Shown here one piece after another: positions 7,170 to 15,768 of a stretch of 64,000 bases of DNA. Below the pieces are notes generated by a model. That model had not been told where the DNA came from. It saw nothing but the letters and a program-made list of their open reading frames with translations, and made no database searches. Each line of letters starts with the position of its first letter. Within the stretch, counting starts at the first letter, position 1. The position numbers and the translations under genes are program-made. Source of the stretch: Janthinobacterium sp. (GTDB lineage: Bacteria; Pseudomonadota; Gammaproteobacteria; Burkholderiales; Burkholderiaceae_D); contig PKWL01000119.1 in the NCBI GenBank assembly GCA_003133225.1, positions 62,001 through 126,000 on the forward strand, read 5' to 3'.

Positions 7170-8936
7170 TTATGGTGTCCTAACGGACTCATTGATATCT
7201 TTATATAGCCAAAAACGCTCACGCAAATCGGACGGACGGGCGCCTTCCCAGAGCAGTTCTAAATTCATCACCTTGCTGCGTGAGGGTGGCGACGCCGCAA
7301 GCCCATCGATCAACAATAAGTCGCAGTCAGCAGTTGGCGTAATTTCTTGCCTTTTCGTATTTATTCCTAGAACATAGCGCAACATGGCTCGCTCCGACTC
7401 GCCTAGGCCGGAACTGGCGACGCACCGGTACGTTTGAGGGAGTGCTAACTGGAGGGAAGAAAATACGCTGCGATAACTCTTCGCATAGTCGATCCATTCA
7501 AGCCAAAGAGTCGACACCAGCGCCCAACAGAGCATCAGCCCCGTAACCCAGCTAATTACTCCTCGTCCCCTTGCCTTCGAGCCGCGCCAAATGATGCCGA
7601 TGGCCACCATGGTCAATAGGGGTGCGACGACAATGGCGTCGAAGTCAAGGGGCGGAACAAACGCCGGCAAATAGCCATCTAGCCAACGCCAGTGCAACGG
7701 TCTGTCGTAGGCGACCATCAACAGCCATACCGTCCAGATCGCTGCGGCGAGCGTGCCGAACAGAAAGCGCGCACTCCAGTCCCACCAGCGATCAATGGCA
7801 GACGACAATGTCAGCGTCGCCGGCGCCGCCAGCAAGCATACCGGCAGCAATAGCGGTAAGGCGTAGGTGGCCCGTGCCGACGCCGACAAGGTCAAGACGC
7901 TCATCAAAACGCCAGACAGCACAAGCGAAAACTGAATCGGGCCACTAAGTGAAATCATGTTGCGATGGCGCCAAAGTGAAACCAACGCCAACGGCAAAGC
8001 GGGAAAGGTGAACCAAGGAATGGTTTTGGCCCAAAAGCCGCCCGGGTGCGCGGCGCCGAGTAGCGGCACCGAAAAGCCAAGGAATCTGCCGATATTGTTT
8101 AACCAGATCCAGTCAAAGAATAAGGCTGGCGAGCGCAGGTACAAGGCAATTGGCCATATGAGCAGCCACGGCAGAACCGCTAGCGATGCAATTGCTAGAG
8201 CCCGGTAATAGCGTGGTTCGCGCCACGCTCGAAAAATGCACGGCAAAAGAATCGCCGTCAATCCGAGCACACCTGGGGCCAGCACGCCTTTGGCGAGAAA
8301 CCCCACCCCGACCCCCACTGAAAGCACCAAGCCGGCAACTATTGGACGCGTGCGGGCCACGGCGAAAGCACACGATGCAATGGCAAAACCCGTTAGAACG
8401 GGTATATCAGTTAGCATCAAATGGCCGTATAACACGATGCCTAGGCAAGCTAGCAAGGCGAGCACGCCAAAGCGGCCGTAACCGTCACCCCACCAGCGCC
8501 GCGCCGCCCATCCGGCGGAGCCGCACGTAATGACCATAAAAAAGCCGGTGGCAAGGCGAGCGCCGTCGTGTAAGGGCAGCCATGCAGAACACAACCACGC
8601 GAACCCTGCTGCGATCCAATAGTAAAGGGGTGGCTTTTCCATGAACGGCTCACCTGCCACTGTCGGCACGACCCAATCGCCCGAGTCGAGGATGTGCTGA
8701 ACCGCGCCGAAGATATAGGTTTCATCCTGCTTCCACGGGTCGTGCCCAACGAGACCGGGCAACAAGTAAGCGGCGGCAATCAGGAAAAAAGTGGCAACAC
8801 TCAGTTTGGCGTTCGCTTCGGGCGCGAGAGCTTGAGGGGCGGGAGCGCCAGCGGCTGCTTTGGAAAACCAATGGCGGGCCCGACTGAGCGGCTTCCACCG
8901 GGCGCCAAAAAAAAGAGGACGGACATCGTTGAACAT
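7170..8936 (-). CDS. PMT/ArnT-family membrane glycosyltransferase
   Basis: A 588-residue polytopic protein of the dolichyl-phosphate-mannose/ArnT glycosyltransferase group (GT-C fold). After a cytoplasmic N-terminus of about 50 residues come roughly a dozen membrane segments. The first periplasmic loop carries the acidic motif HDPWKQDETYIFG and MEKPPLYYW, matching the family's catalytic loop (D/E residues and the EKPPLYYW signature). Later MLTDIP and FLAKGVLAP motifs also fit. ATG 8936 is chosen because AGGA lies 6 bp upstream. The enzyme probably moves a sugar from a lipid carrier to a periplasmic acceptor such as lipid A or protein. No arn genes are adjacent, so the substrate is open. Confidence 0.82.
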   Translation of the reverse strand: MFNDVRPLFFGARWKPLSRARHWFSKAAAGAPAPQALAPEANAKLSVATFFLIAAAYLLPGLVGHDPWKQDETYIFGAVQHILDSGDWVVPTVAGEPFMEKPPLYYWIAAGFAWLCSAWLPLHDGARLATGFFMVITCGSAGWAARRWWGDGYGRFGVLALLACLGIVLYGHLMLTDIPVLTGFAIASCAFAVARTRPIVAGLVLSVGVGVGFLAKGVLAPGVLGLTAILLPCIFRAWREPRYYRALAIASLAVLPWLLIWPIALYLRSPALFFDWIWLNNIGRFLGFSVPLLGAAHPGGFWAKTIPWFTFPALPLALVSLWRHRNMISLSGPIQFSLVLSGVLMSVLTLSASARATYALPLLLPVCLLAAPATLTLSSAIDRWWDWSARFLFGTLAAAIWTVWLLMVAYDRPLHWRWLDGYLPAFVPPLDFDAIVVAPLLTMVAIGIIWRGSKARGRGVISWVTGLMLCWALVSTLWLEWIDYAKSYRSVFSSLQLALPQTYRCVASSGLGESERAMLRYVLGINTKRQEITPTADCDLLLIDGLAASPPSRSKVMNLELLWEGARPSDLRERFWLYKDINESVRTP

Positions 8937-9663
8937 GATCATCCTATTGGCGCGCGCCCCGGTGCGTTTCTGCACGACGTTTCAATCACTTGCTGTCTGG
9001 CCCGAAATATATGGCTGCAATCTTTTACCTGGCCACGTCATCATGAAATGAAAAACTTTGCAAACTGGGGGCGTCCATGTATGGGTGAAGAAAGTATCTG
9101 TCTAACGGGGCCGATTGCAAATGACAAAGATCAAGTTCACGCTTGCCTGCCGGCTCACCAAGTCGTCCGGGCGAAACCTCGCCGGCATTTTCCATAGACC
9201 AATGCGACAAGCGGTGACAGCGTCGACACCTTTGGCTCCGCAGTCGCCGCCATGTCAGGCATGATTCAAAGACTTGGCAAACAACGCGCTGCCCCTACCT
9301 CGTCCACGGGCCCTGGCCAAGGCGACCCCACGCTTAAAACTGATCTTTGGGGCAAGGCCTTCGTCGGCCTTGGCGTACGCGAAATAAACTCCAACCGGTT
9401 TGATTTCACTGCAGTTGCCAGCGCACCGTCCACCCTAGCGTCGATCAATGGCGCTGCGCCTGGCTAACAGCAGGCGCAGGCCCCCCCCAAACGGGCCCCC
9501 AGTAACCCGCCATTAGTCCGATCGCAGCGGCGGGCCAACAGATCGACATCGATACAAAAAGCTTGGAAAAGCCCTCTTACTCCTCGAATCGAAATCCCGA
9601 GCTGTGAAGGATACTCAACGAAAATAGTCCAAAACACCCTGTAAAACTTTCATAAAAGGAAGC
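8937..9663. other. Intergenic stretch with no recognisable gene
   Basis: About 730 bp between divergently transcribed genes. Short frames on both strands lack motifs. A C-rich run near 9481-9505 is the only low-complexity feature. The right end (9600-9660) is AT-richer and probably contains the promoter of the gene at 9664. Confidence 0.4.
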
Positions 9664-10359
9664 ATGATGTCCACAATCAGCGCAATTAATCAGGCTTTGG
9701 TCAGCACTCCATTTTCTGGAACTCAAAATGTCTCCAGCGGCCAAGATTCAGATGGCGACCATGATGGCAGCAGCGTTGCGCAGGCCCCTGGTGGAGGCGG
9801 AAAATTTGCCTCCGCCATCAGCCAAGCGTTGTCGCAACTGAGCGTATCGGTGGGCGCAGGCAGCGCGTCCGGTGCCAGTGCGGCGAGTGCTTCTCCCACG
9901 CAAGATTCACAACAGGCCTTAGCCACTTTCATTCTAAATTTGTTTGCGGCATTGCAAGCACAAGGCGGCCAGAATGCGCCGCCGTCGAGTAGCGCTGCTG
10001 CAGCGACTGGCGCGAAAAATAGTGAAGGGGTAAATGGCGTCGCCAATGCATCCGGGCAAGGCCATCATCACCGCGGCGGCATGAGCAAACTTGAAGGCGG
10101 CTTGCAAAACCTGATACAACAACTTTCGTCATCATCCGGTTCAAGTGCCGGTGCAGCAACTTCAACTTCAACTGCAACTGCAACTTCGGCTTCAGCTTCA
10201 ACGTCATCAAGCTCGACATTAGATGCCCTTCAACAAAGCTTCAACAACTTATTGGCGGCGTCCGGGAGCCAGGCCACGTTAGCTAGTTTCTTACAATCGC
10301 TTTCGCAAAACCTGCAAGGGGCTCCGGCGACAGGAAACGTGATCAGCACCCAAGCGTGA
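9664..10359 (+). CDS. Low-complexity Ser/Ala/Gln-rich protein of unknown function
   Basis: A 231-residue protein with a good Shine-Dalgarno (AAAGGA) before a double ATG. There is no signal peptide or membrane segment. Three predicted amphipathic helical parts, KFASAISQALSQLSV, ATFILNLFAALQAQ and LEGGLQNLIQQLS plus a C-terminal relative (LDALQQSFNNLLAASG...LASFLQSLSQNL), are separated by Ser/Ala/Gly/Thr-rich linkers. A TCAACT/TCAGCT-like microsatellite encodes a Thr/Ser/Ala run near residues 165-185, and a GHHHRGG cluster lies near 140. Similar proteins seem common in Oxalobacteraceae, but I know no function. The end VISTQA looks like a defined C-terminus. It could be a secreted or surface-associated filler protein; this is a guess. 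Confidence 0.7.
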   Translation: MMSTISAINQALVSTPFSGTQNVSSGQDSDGDHDGSSVAQAPGGGGKFASAISQALSQLSVSVGAGSASGASAASASPTQDSQQALATFILNLFAALQAQGGQNAPPSSSAAAATGAKNSEGVNGVANASGQGHHHRGGMSKLEGGLQNLIQQLSSSSGSSAGAATSTSTATATSASASTSSSSTLDALQQSFNNLLAASGSQATLASFLQSLSQNLQGAPATGNVISTQA

Positions 10360-10439
10360 TGCTATGGTTTCCGAAGGGCGCTCTAAAGCGATAGGAAAAT
10401 CCTGCCGCTCCGGCCGGCGTGGGTCAACCGCCTGAGCGC

Positions 10440-10464
10440 CCCGCCCACTCGTTTACTGGGCGGG
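10440..10464 (+). terminator. Hairpin terminator candidate between convergent genes
   Basis: An 8-bp GC stem (CCCGCCCA/TGGGCGGG) with a 9-nt loop is followed on the plus strand by ATTTTG. It ends the low-complexity gene and overlaps the stop codon of the convergent efflux gene. The T tract is short. Confidence 0.45.
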
Positions 10465-11907
10465 ATTTTGCGCGTCGGCGGCCCGTTGCTGCCAGCCGGC
10501 CCCGAGCGCGCGCGCCACTGCCACCGTAGCTAGCAGGCGCTGGGCCTCGATCTGCACGGCCGCGCGGTCGGCCGCAAGCGAGCTGCGCTGCGCGTCCGTC
10601 ACGTCCAGATAATTCGACACCCCGCGCTCATAGCGGGCGCGCGCCACCAGATACGCGCGCGCCGCCGCCTGCTGTGCTTGCAACTGCGCCTGGCCTTGCA
10701 AGTGGCGCTGCTCGAGGTCGGACAAGGCGTCTTCGACTTCGCGCAGCGCATTTAGGAGCTTGCCTTTATGGTTGGCCAAAGCCTCTTCGTAACGGGCCTT
10801 GGACAAGGCCAGGTTGGCGCGGTTGCGCCCGCCATCGAAAATCGGCAGCGATAGCGCCAGCGGGCCGAGCGAGAATTGACGCGCCCCGTTTTGCGCCAAA
10901 TCGCGCAAACTCTCCGACGCATAACCAAAATTGGACGTCAGTTGCAAAGACGGGTAAAACGCCCCTTCAGCGGCGCCGACCTGGGCGTTGGCCGCGCGCA
11001 CAGCGGCGACGCTGCCGATCAAGTCCGGGCGATGGGCGAGCAAACTGGCCGGCAAACCGGCCGGAATGGCCGGCGGCGGCGGCAGTTTGCCCCCATTCGA
11101 GTCCGCTGCCAGCAGCAGGGTCGAGGGCGAAGTGCCGATCAAGGTCGCCAAGCCGTGTTCAAGCAAATTGCGTTGGCGCTTGACGTCATGCAAGTCGGCC
11201 TCGGCGTTAGCGCGTTCGACCCGTGCCCTTGCGATATCGAGCTCGTTGGTTAATCCCGCGTTAAAGCGGGCATTGACCAGCTCCTCGCTCTCACGCCGGC
11301 TGCCTAGCGCGCCATCCAGGATGGCCATTTCAGCGTCTAGGCCGCGCAATTGCCAGTAGGTTTGTGCGACCTGGGCCGACAACAACAAGCTCACGCCGTC
11401 GCGGTCGGCCTCGGCAGCTAGCGCCTGCGCGTCGGCCGCCTCGACCAGACGCCGTATGCGGCCCCACAGATCGAGCTCATACGATAACGAGGCGTCCACG
11501 CTGTAGTCGTTGCCACTGATCGAATGGCCACCCAACGCTAGGGCGAGCGAGGTATCGGCCGAGGTGCGCGAATTGGCGGCGGCCGCGCCCGCACTCAGCG
11601 TCGGCCCTTGCTGGGCGCGCACGGCGCCCAATTGCGCCTGCGCCTGCAGCAGGCGCTGGGCAGCCGCTTGCACGCCCGGGTTATCGTGGAGGGCGCGTTG
11701 CTCGAGCCGGTTGAGCGTTTCGTCGCCGAATACACTCCACCATTGCTGCGGCAAACGGGCGTCAGCGACGCCGCCTTTGGCCTGATGGCGGAAGGCGGCG
11801 CCGTCGATATTTTGCGGCGCGACAAAGTTAGCGCCGACCGTGGCGCAACCGGCCACTGCCAAGCCTGCGACCGTCGCTAACGAAATACGTTTTAAAATTG
11901 TCAACAT
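10453..11907 (-). CDS. Outer-membrane efflux lipoprotein (NodT/OprM family)
   Basis: A 484-residue TolC-type channel. The signal peptide ends in a lipobox (LAVAGC, Cys near 22), so it is predicted to be lipidated. The body has the two-fold repeat of the outer-membrane-factor family, including QRLLQAQAQLGAVRAQQGP, SYELDLWGRIRRLVEAA, ANAQVGAAEGAFYPSLQL and the late LPIFDGGRNRANL...YLDVTDAQRS. It is the last gene of an emrA-emrB-nodT operon (44 bp after emrB) and would complete a tripartite pump through inner membrane, periplasm and outer membrane. Substrates are probably hydrophobic drugs or aromatic compounds. Confidence 0.93.
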   Translation of the reverse strand: MLTILKRISLATVAGLAVAGCATVGANFVAPQNIDGAAFRHQAKGGVADARLPQQWWSVFGDETLNRLEQRALHDNPGVQAAAQRLLQAQAQLGAVRAQQGPTLSAGAAAANSRTSADTSLALALGGHSISGNDYSVDASLSYELDLWGRIRRLVEAADAQALAAEADRDGVSLLLSAQVAQTYWQLRGLDAEMAILDGALGSRRESEELVNARFNAGLTNELDIARARVERANAEADLHDVKRQRNLLEHGLATLIGTSPSTLLLAADSNGGKLPPPPAIPAGLPASLLAHRPDLIGSVAAVRAANAQVGAAEGAFYPSLQLTSNFGYASESLRDLAQNGARQFSLGPLALSLPIFDGGRNRANLALSKARYEEALANHKGKLLNALREVEDALSDLEQRHLQGQAQLQAQQAAARAYLVARARYERGVSNYLDVTDAQRSSLAADRAAVQIEAQRLLATVAVARALGAGWQQRAADAQNPAQ

Positions 11908-11951
11908 GTTGTCAGCTTTTATTTAAATTTACCGGGCACGTGATAGACCTT

Positions 11952-13562
11952 CTAATGGGCGCCCGCAGCGCCGCCGGAAGGGGACTTGACCTTGTCGGCG
12001 AACCACAGCGCTCCTATGCAGGAAAGGAGGACGACGCCGATGATGTAAAAGCAGTCGTTGTAGGCCATGACATAGGCTTCACGACGCACGATCCGGTCCA
12101 CCGCCGCCAACGCCTGATGGGCGGCCGTGGCCGGATCAATGCCATGCGCGATGAACGATTGGGTCAGTTGCTCCAGGCGCAATTGGGTCGGCGCGGCAAA
12201 CGACGAAATCGATTCGCCCAGCCGGGCCGAATGAAAATGTTGGCGGCTGCTAAGCGACGTCGCCAGCAAGGCAATTCCGATCGAGCCGCCCAGATTGCGC
12301 GTCATGTTAAACAGGCTCGAGGCTGACGGCATATCGCGCGGGGCAATGCCCTGCATGGCGAAATTGGACAGAGTGAGCATGATGAAGGGCTGGCCCAGGG
12401 CACGCACGATTTGCGACAGCAGCAGCTGCTCGTATCCGGTGCCCGCGTCCATGCTCGAGTTCATCAGGCACGATGCGCCGAACAGGCCGAGCCCGAACGA
12501 GCACAAGATGCGGTTATCGACCCGGGACGAGAGAGCGGCGACAAATGGCATGATGAACAACTGCGGTAAGCCGACCCACATGATCACTTCGCCGATCTGC
12601 ATCGGCGAGTAGCCCGCTATCTGGCCCAAGTACAGGGGAAGCAGGAAGGACGAGCCGTATAAACCCATGCCCGTCACGGCCGATAGCGTCGTGGCCACCA
12701 AGAAGTTGCGCTGGCCGTACAGGGCCAGGTTGACGAAGGGCTCGGCGCGCAGCGCACTCGTTACGACCCAACCGAGCAAGCCGGCGATGGCCAGAGCGGC
12801 GAAGGTGATGATGAAGGCCGAATCAAACCAATCCTCCGTATTGCCCTCTTCCAGGAAAATGGTCAAGCTGCCCAGACCCAAGGCCATCAAGCTTATCCCC
12901 AGCCAGTCGGCACTCCTTAGCAGCTTTAGCTGGAACTGCTCGCGCTCGAGGCCGTAGATCATGCCGGCGATCAGCAGCGCGCCCGGCATCCAGTTGATGT
13001 AAAAGATCGAAGGCCAGCCGTAAAGCTCGCTCAGGTAGCCGCCGAAAGTGGGGCCCATGGCCGGTGCCAGCGTCGCAGTCAGTCCAAAAATGGCCATGCC
13101 GGTCGCGCGCTTCGACGGCGGCAGCTTGGTCATGACCAGGGTCATTGCCATCGGGATCAAGGCGCCGCCGGTGAACCCTTGCAGCACGCGGAACGCAATC
13201 ATGCTCGGCAAACTCCACGCGGCCCCGCACAAGGTGGAAAACAGGAGGAACAAGGCGGTGGTGGCGACCATGTAGGTGCGCACGCCGAACACGCGCGTGA
13301 GCAGCGCCGTGAGAGGAATGACGATGATTTCCGCCACCAAGTAAGCGGTCGAAATCCAGGAACCTTCCTCCTGGGTCGCCGCCAAGGAGCCCAGAATATC
13401 GCGCAAAGAGGAATTCGTAATCTGAATGTCGAGCACGGCCATGAACGCGCCCATCATGCCGGCGCCGACGGCGAACCAAGTGCGGGCGGAAACCTTTTCG
13501 CCAATCACAGGCGGCCCAAGCGCCGCCTTGGCCGCGGGCAAAACAGCTGTCAAACGGGTCAT
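11952..13562 (-). CDS. emrB: DHA2-family MFS multidrug exporter (EmrB-like)
   Basis: A 536-residue, 14-TM drug:H+ antiporter of the EmrB/QacA group. Motif C-like AMGPTFGGYLSE follows TM5, motif A-like segments lie after TM2 (LTRVFGVRTYM), and the first helix contains the family-typical MAVLDIQITNSSL. A Shine-Dalgarno AGGGG lies 7 bp before ATG, and the gene starts 10 bp after the emrA stop. Together with the HlyD-type adaptor and NodT-type channel it forms a tripartite pump. The operon is probably controlled by the divergent TetR gene. Confidence 0.93.
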   Translation of the reverse strand: MTRLTAVLPAAKAALGPPVIGEKVSARTWFAVGAGMMGAFMAVLDIQITNSSLRDILGSLAATQEEGSWISTAYLVAEIIVIPLTALLTRVFGVRTYMVATTALFLLFSTLCGAAWSLPSMIAFRVLQGFTGGALIPMAMTLVMTKLPPSKRATGMAIFGLTATLAPAMGPTFGGYLSELYGWPSIFYINWMPGALLIAGMIYGLEREQFQLKLLRSADWLGISLMALGLGSLTIFLEEGNTEDWFDSAFIITFAALAIAGLLGWVVTSALRAEPFVNLALYGQRNFLVATTLSAVTGMGLYGSSFLLPLYLGQIAGYSPMQIGEVIMWVGLPQLFIMPFVAALSSRVDNRILCSFGLGLFGASCLMNSSMDAGTGYEQLLLSQIVRALGQPFIMLTLSNFAMQGIAPRDMPSASSLFNMTRNLGGSIGIALLATSLSSRQHFHSARLGESISSFAAPTQLRLEQLTQSFIAHGIDPATAAHQALAAVDRIVRREAYVMAYNDCFYIIGVVLLSCIGALWFADKVKSPSGGAAGAH

Positions 13563-13572
13563 GACGAGGCCC

Positions 13573-14709
13573 CTAGCGCACGCTGGTCGCGGCTGGCTGA
13601 TTGATCTCCACTTCCGCCAGCACCGACATGCCCGGCACCAGGCGCCCCCTTAAGGCTGTGAGGTCTTGCGCCCTGAGCACGATCTTGACCGGGACGCGCT
13701 GCACAATCTTGGTGAAGTTGCCGGTGGCGTTGTCGGCCGGCAGCAGCGCGAACTGCGCGCCGGAGGCCGGCGCGAAGCTGTCGATCCGGCCCTTCAAGAC
13801 GTTACCGGGCAAAGCATCGACGGAGACTCTTACGGTCTGGCCTTGGCGCAGATCGGCCAGCTGGGTTTCCTTGAAGTTGGCCGTGACCCAGACATTGTCT
13901 TGCACGATGGCGCTTAATTGTTCGCCCGGTTGCACGCGCATGCCCACTTCAATGGAACGTTTGCCGATGCGCCCCGAGACCGGCGCGACGATGCGGTTGT
14001 ACGCCAGTTGCTGCTGCGCCTCCTTCAACTGCACACGCAACACCCGCACTTGCGCCTTGAGTACGGCGCTCGCCGCGCCCGCCGCGCCCGTTTGCGCTTT
14101 GGCGGCAAGCGCGCTGTCCCTGCGCGCAGCCAGATCGGCGACGGCGCTAGAGCGGGTGGCGATGACTGCGTCCAGTTCGGCTTTGGAGACCGCCTTTATC
14201 TGGCTCGTGTATAACTGGCCGTAGCGCTCGGCATCTTGTTGCGCGCGCAGCAACAGGGCTTCCGATTGCACCACCTGGGCGCCGGCGACGCCCGCTTGCG
14301 CCTTCACCTGCGCCACTTCAGCCTCGGAGCGCAGCACTTGCTGTTCGGCGGTGTCGATCTGAGCTTGGATCTGTTCCCCTTTGACGCGCTGATCGGCGGG
14401 ATCGAGTTCGGCCATCAAATCGCCTTCCCTCACGGCCTGGTTGTCGTCAATCAGAACCCGCGTGACTACCCCTGAGATACGGGCTGACACGGGATGCACA
14501 TGGCCCGATAGGTAGGCGTCTTCCGTCTCGACGAAATAATGGCTGCGATACCACATGCGAGCTCCCGCCCCAAGCGCGCCAAGCGCGATAATGCCGACCA
14601 CGAACAAGACGCGCCTGTCAGCTCGCCTTGGCGAGCCTTGTGCGGCGTGGCCGGCGAACGAAACAGAGTTCAGCAGTTTCGGTTCGGCTTGGCTCGTTTG
14701 GATGGACAT
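13573..14709 (-). CDS. emrA: HlyD-family membrane-fusion adaptor (EmrA-like)
   Basis: A 378-residue periplasmic adaptor. A cytoplasmic N-terminus of about 35 residues is followed by one membrane helix (RVLFVVGIIALGALGAGA). The biotinyl-lipoyl half-motif follows (HVHPVSARISGVVTRVLIDDNQAVREGD), then a long coiled-coil hairpin, the second lipoyl half (YNRIVAPVSGRIGKRSIEVGMRVQPGE) and a beta-barrel domain. ATG 14709 is preferred over an upstream in-frame start at 14742 because ACGGAG lies about 8 bp before it. First gene of the efflux operon; a strong promoter lies at 14741-14769 on the minus strand. Confidence 0.92.
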   Translation of the reverse strand: MSIQTSQAEPKLLNSVSFAGHAAQGSPRRADRRVLFVVGIIALGALGAGARMWYRSHYFVETEDAYLSGHVHPVSARISGVVTRVLIDDNQAVREGDLMAELDPADQRVKGEQIQAQIDTAEQQVLRSEAEVAQVKAQAGVAGAQVVQSEALLLRAQQDAERYGQLYTSQIKAVSKAELDAVIATRSSAVADLAARRDSALAAKAQTGAAGAASAVLKAQVRVLRVQLKEAQQQLAYNRIVAPVSGRIGKRSIEVGMRVQPGEQLSAIVQDNVWVTANFKETQLADLRQGQTVRVSVDALPGNVLKGRIDSFAPASGAQFALLPADNATGNFTKIVQRVPVKIVLRAQDLTALRGRLVPGMSVLAEVEINQPAATSVR

Positions 14710-14740
14710 GCATGGCTCCGTAATGAAATGATCTAGGCGC

Positions 14741-14769
14741 ATTATTAGCCATGCAAATCATGAAGTCAA
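14741..14769 (-). promoter_or_regulatory. Sigma-70 promoter of the efflux operon
   Basis: On the minus strand TTGACT (-35, 14769-14764) and TAATAAT (-10 region, 14747-14741) are spaced 16-17 bp, a near-consensus promoter about 32 bp before the emrA ATG. Its -35 abuts the palindrome at 14771-14794, so a bound TetR would block it. Confidence 0.72.
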
Positions 14770-14770
14770 G

Positions 14771-14794
14771 AAATGAAACGATTGCATTTCATTT
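14771..14794. promoter_or_regulatory. TetR operator candidate (perfect palindrome)
   Basis: AAATGAAA - 8 bp - TTTCATTT is a perfect 8-bp inverted repeat between the divergent emrA and tetR genes. It overlaps the -35 of the tetR promoter and borders the -35 of the emrA promoter, the ideal place for dual control. A related half-site (AATGAAATGATC) occurs at 14722-14733 near the emrA start. Confidence 0.65.
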
Positions 14795-14810
14795 TGTTTT
14801 GGACTACAGT
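14782..14810 (+). promoter_or_regulatory. Sigma-70 promoter of the TetR gene
   Basis: TTGCAT (-35, 14782-14787) and TACAGT (-10, 14805-14810) are separated by 17 bp and end 30 bp before the preferred tetR start. The -35 lies inside the palindrome, which predicts autorepression. Confidence 0.6.
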
Positions 14811-14840
14811 GAGTGCTTACTCGTCTCGCACTCCTACACC

Positions 14841-15545
14841 ATGTCCCACCCGCCCCTTTCCGAGCCCGGCCTCACCCACACGACGCCAAGCAATGCCGGC
14901 ACCGACACCGATCCACCCTGCTGCAAGGGGGCCGGTCGGCCGCGCGCCGCCGACCTCGAAGCGCGCCTGCAAAACCTTCTTGAATCGGCCGCCAGCCTGT
15001 TTATGGACAAGGGGTATAGCAATGTCAGCCTCGAGCTGATCGCGCACGAAGCGCACGTGGCGGTGCGCACCATCTATGTCAAATTTGGCGGCAAGGCCGG
15101 GCTGTTTAACGCCGTCATCGCGGGCGGCCGGTCGCGCTACTTCGCGATGGGCGACATGGATACGGACGGCCGGCCGATCCGGCAGATCCTGGACGATTTC
15201 AGTTTGCGTTATGTGAAACTGGTATCCATGCCGCAAGTAATCAGCCTGCACCGCATGGTGGTGGCCGAAGCCAAAACCAATCCCGAACTGGCGCTCACAT
15301 TCGACCGGGCCGGCCCCGGCCAAACGCGGGAATTACTGACCCGTTTTTTCGCGCGCCCGGACATCTTGGCCCACTTTCGCGACGCCTTGCAGCCCCATGT
15401 CCTGGCCCTTCACCTGATCAATTGCCTCATGGGCGACCAACTGGGCCGCTTGCTGTTTGAAGCGGAAAAAGAACCGAGCGAAGCCGACTTGCGGCGCAAT
15501 GTCGCGCAAGGTCTAGACTTGTTTTTCGAAGGGACACGGCGCTAG
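14841..15545 (+). CDS. TetR-family repressor of the efflux operon
   Basis: A 234-residue regulator. The TetR helix-turn-helix spans roughly residues 30-75: ESAASLFMDKGYSNVSLELI followed by AHEAHVAVRTIYVKFGGKAGLFNAVI, the classic pattern including the recognition helix VAVRTIYVKF. The C-terminal ligand domain is compatible with the AcrR/TetR_C group. ATG 14841 is chosen; an upstream in-frame ATG at 14751 would lie before the predicted promoter -10 and overlap the operator. It is divergent from emrA-emrB-nodT and shares one short regulatory region with it, so it most likely represses both directions and is released by a pump substrate. Confidence 0.88.
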   Translation: MSHPPLSEPGLTHTTPSNAGTDTDPPCCKGAGRPRAADLEARLQNLLESAASLFMDKGYSNVSLELIAHEAHVAVRTIYVKFGGKAGLFNAVIAGGRSRYFAMGDMDTDGRPIRQILDDFSLRYVKLVSMPQVISLHRMVVAEAKTNPELALTFDRAGPGQTRELLTRFFARPDILAHFRDALQPHVLALHLINCLMGDQLGRLLFEAEKEPSEADLRRNVAQGLDLFFEGTRR

Positions 15546-15768
15546 AGGGGGAACTGGCGCGCTGGCGCATTTGTCAATTTCACACTGGTGGCCGCGCCCA
15601 GGCAGCATGTAGCACACGCCAAATGCCCACGAACTCGACCGTCGCGGCGTAAAGCTCAGCTCACGAAACGGAACAATCGCACTAAGCGAGCTGCAGCCCT
15701 GGTAACGGCGCGTTCAACGCTGCGCAAGAGCCCGATATGCTTTTGAAATCGGGAATGTACGCACATAG

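Noticed and set aside
9252..9467. Small frames in the 8.9-9.6 kb gap
   Set aside because: No motif on either strand and no plausible translation start.
10876..11359. Plus-strand frames opposite the efflux outer-membrane gene
   Set aside because: Shadow frames of a clear NodT/OprM-family protein on the minus strand.
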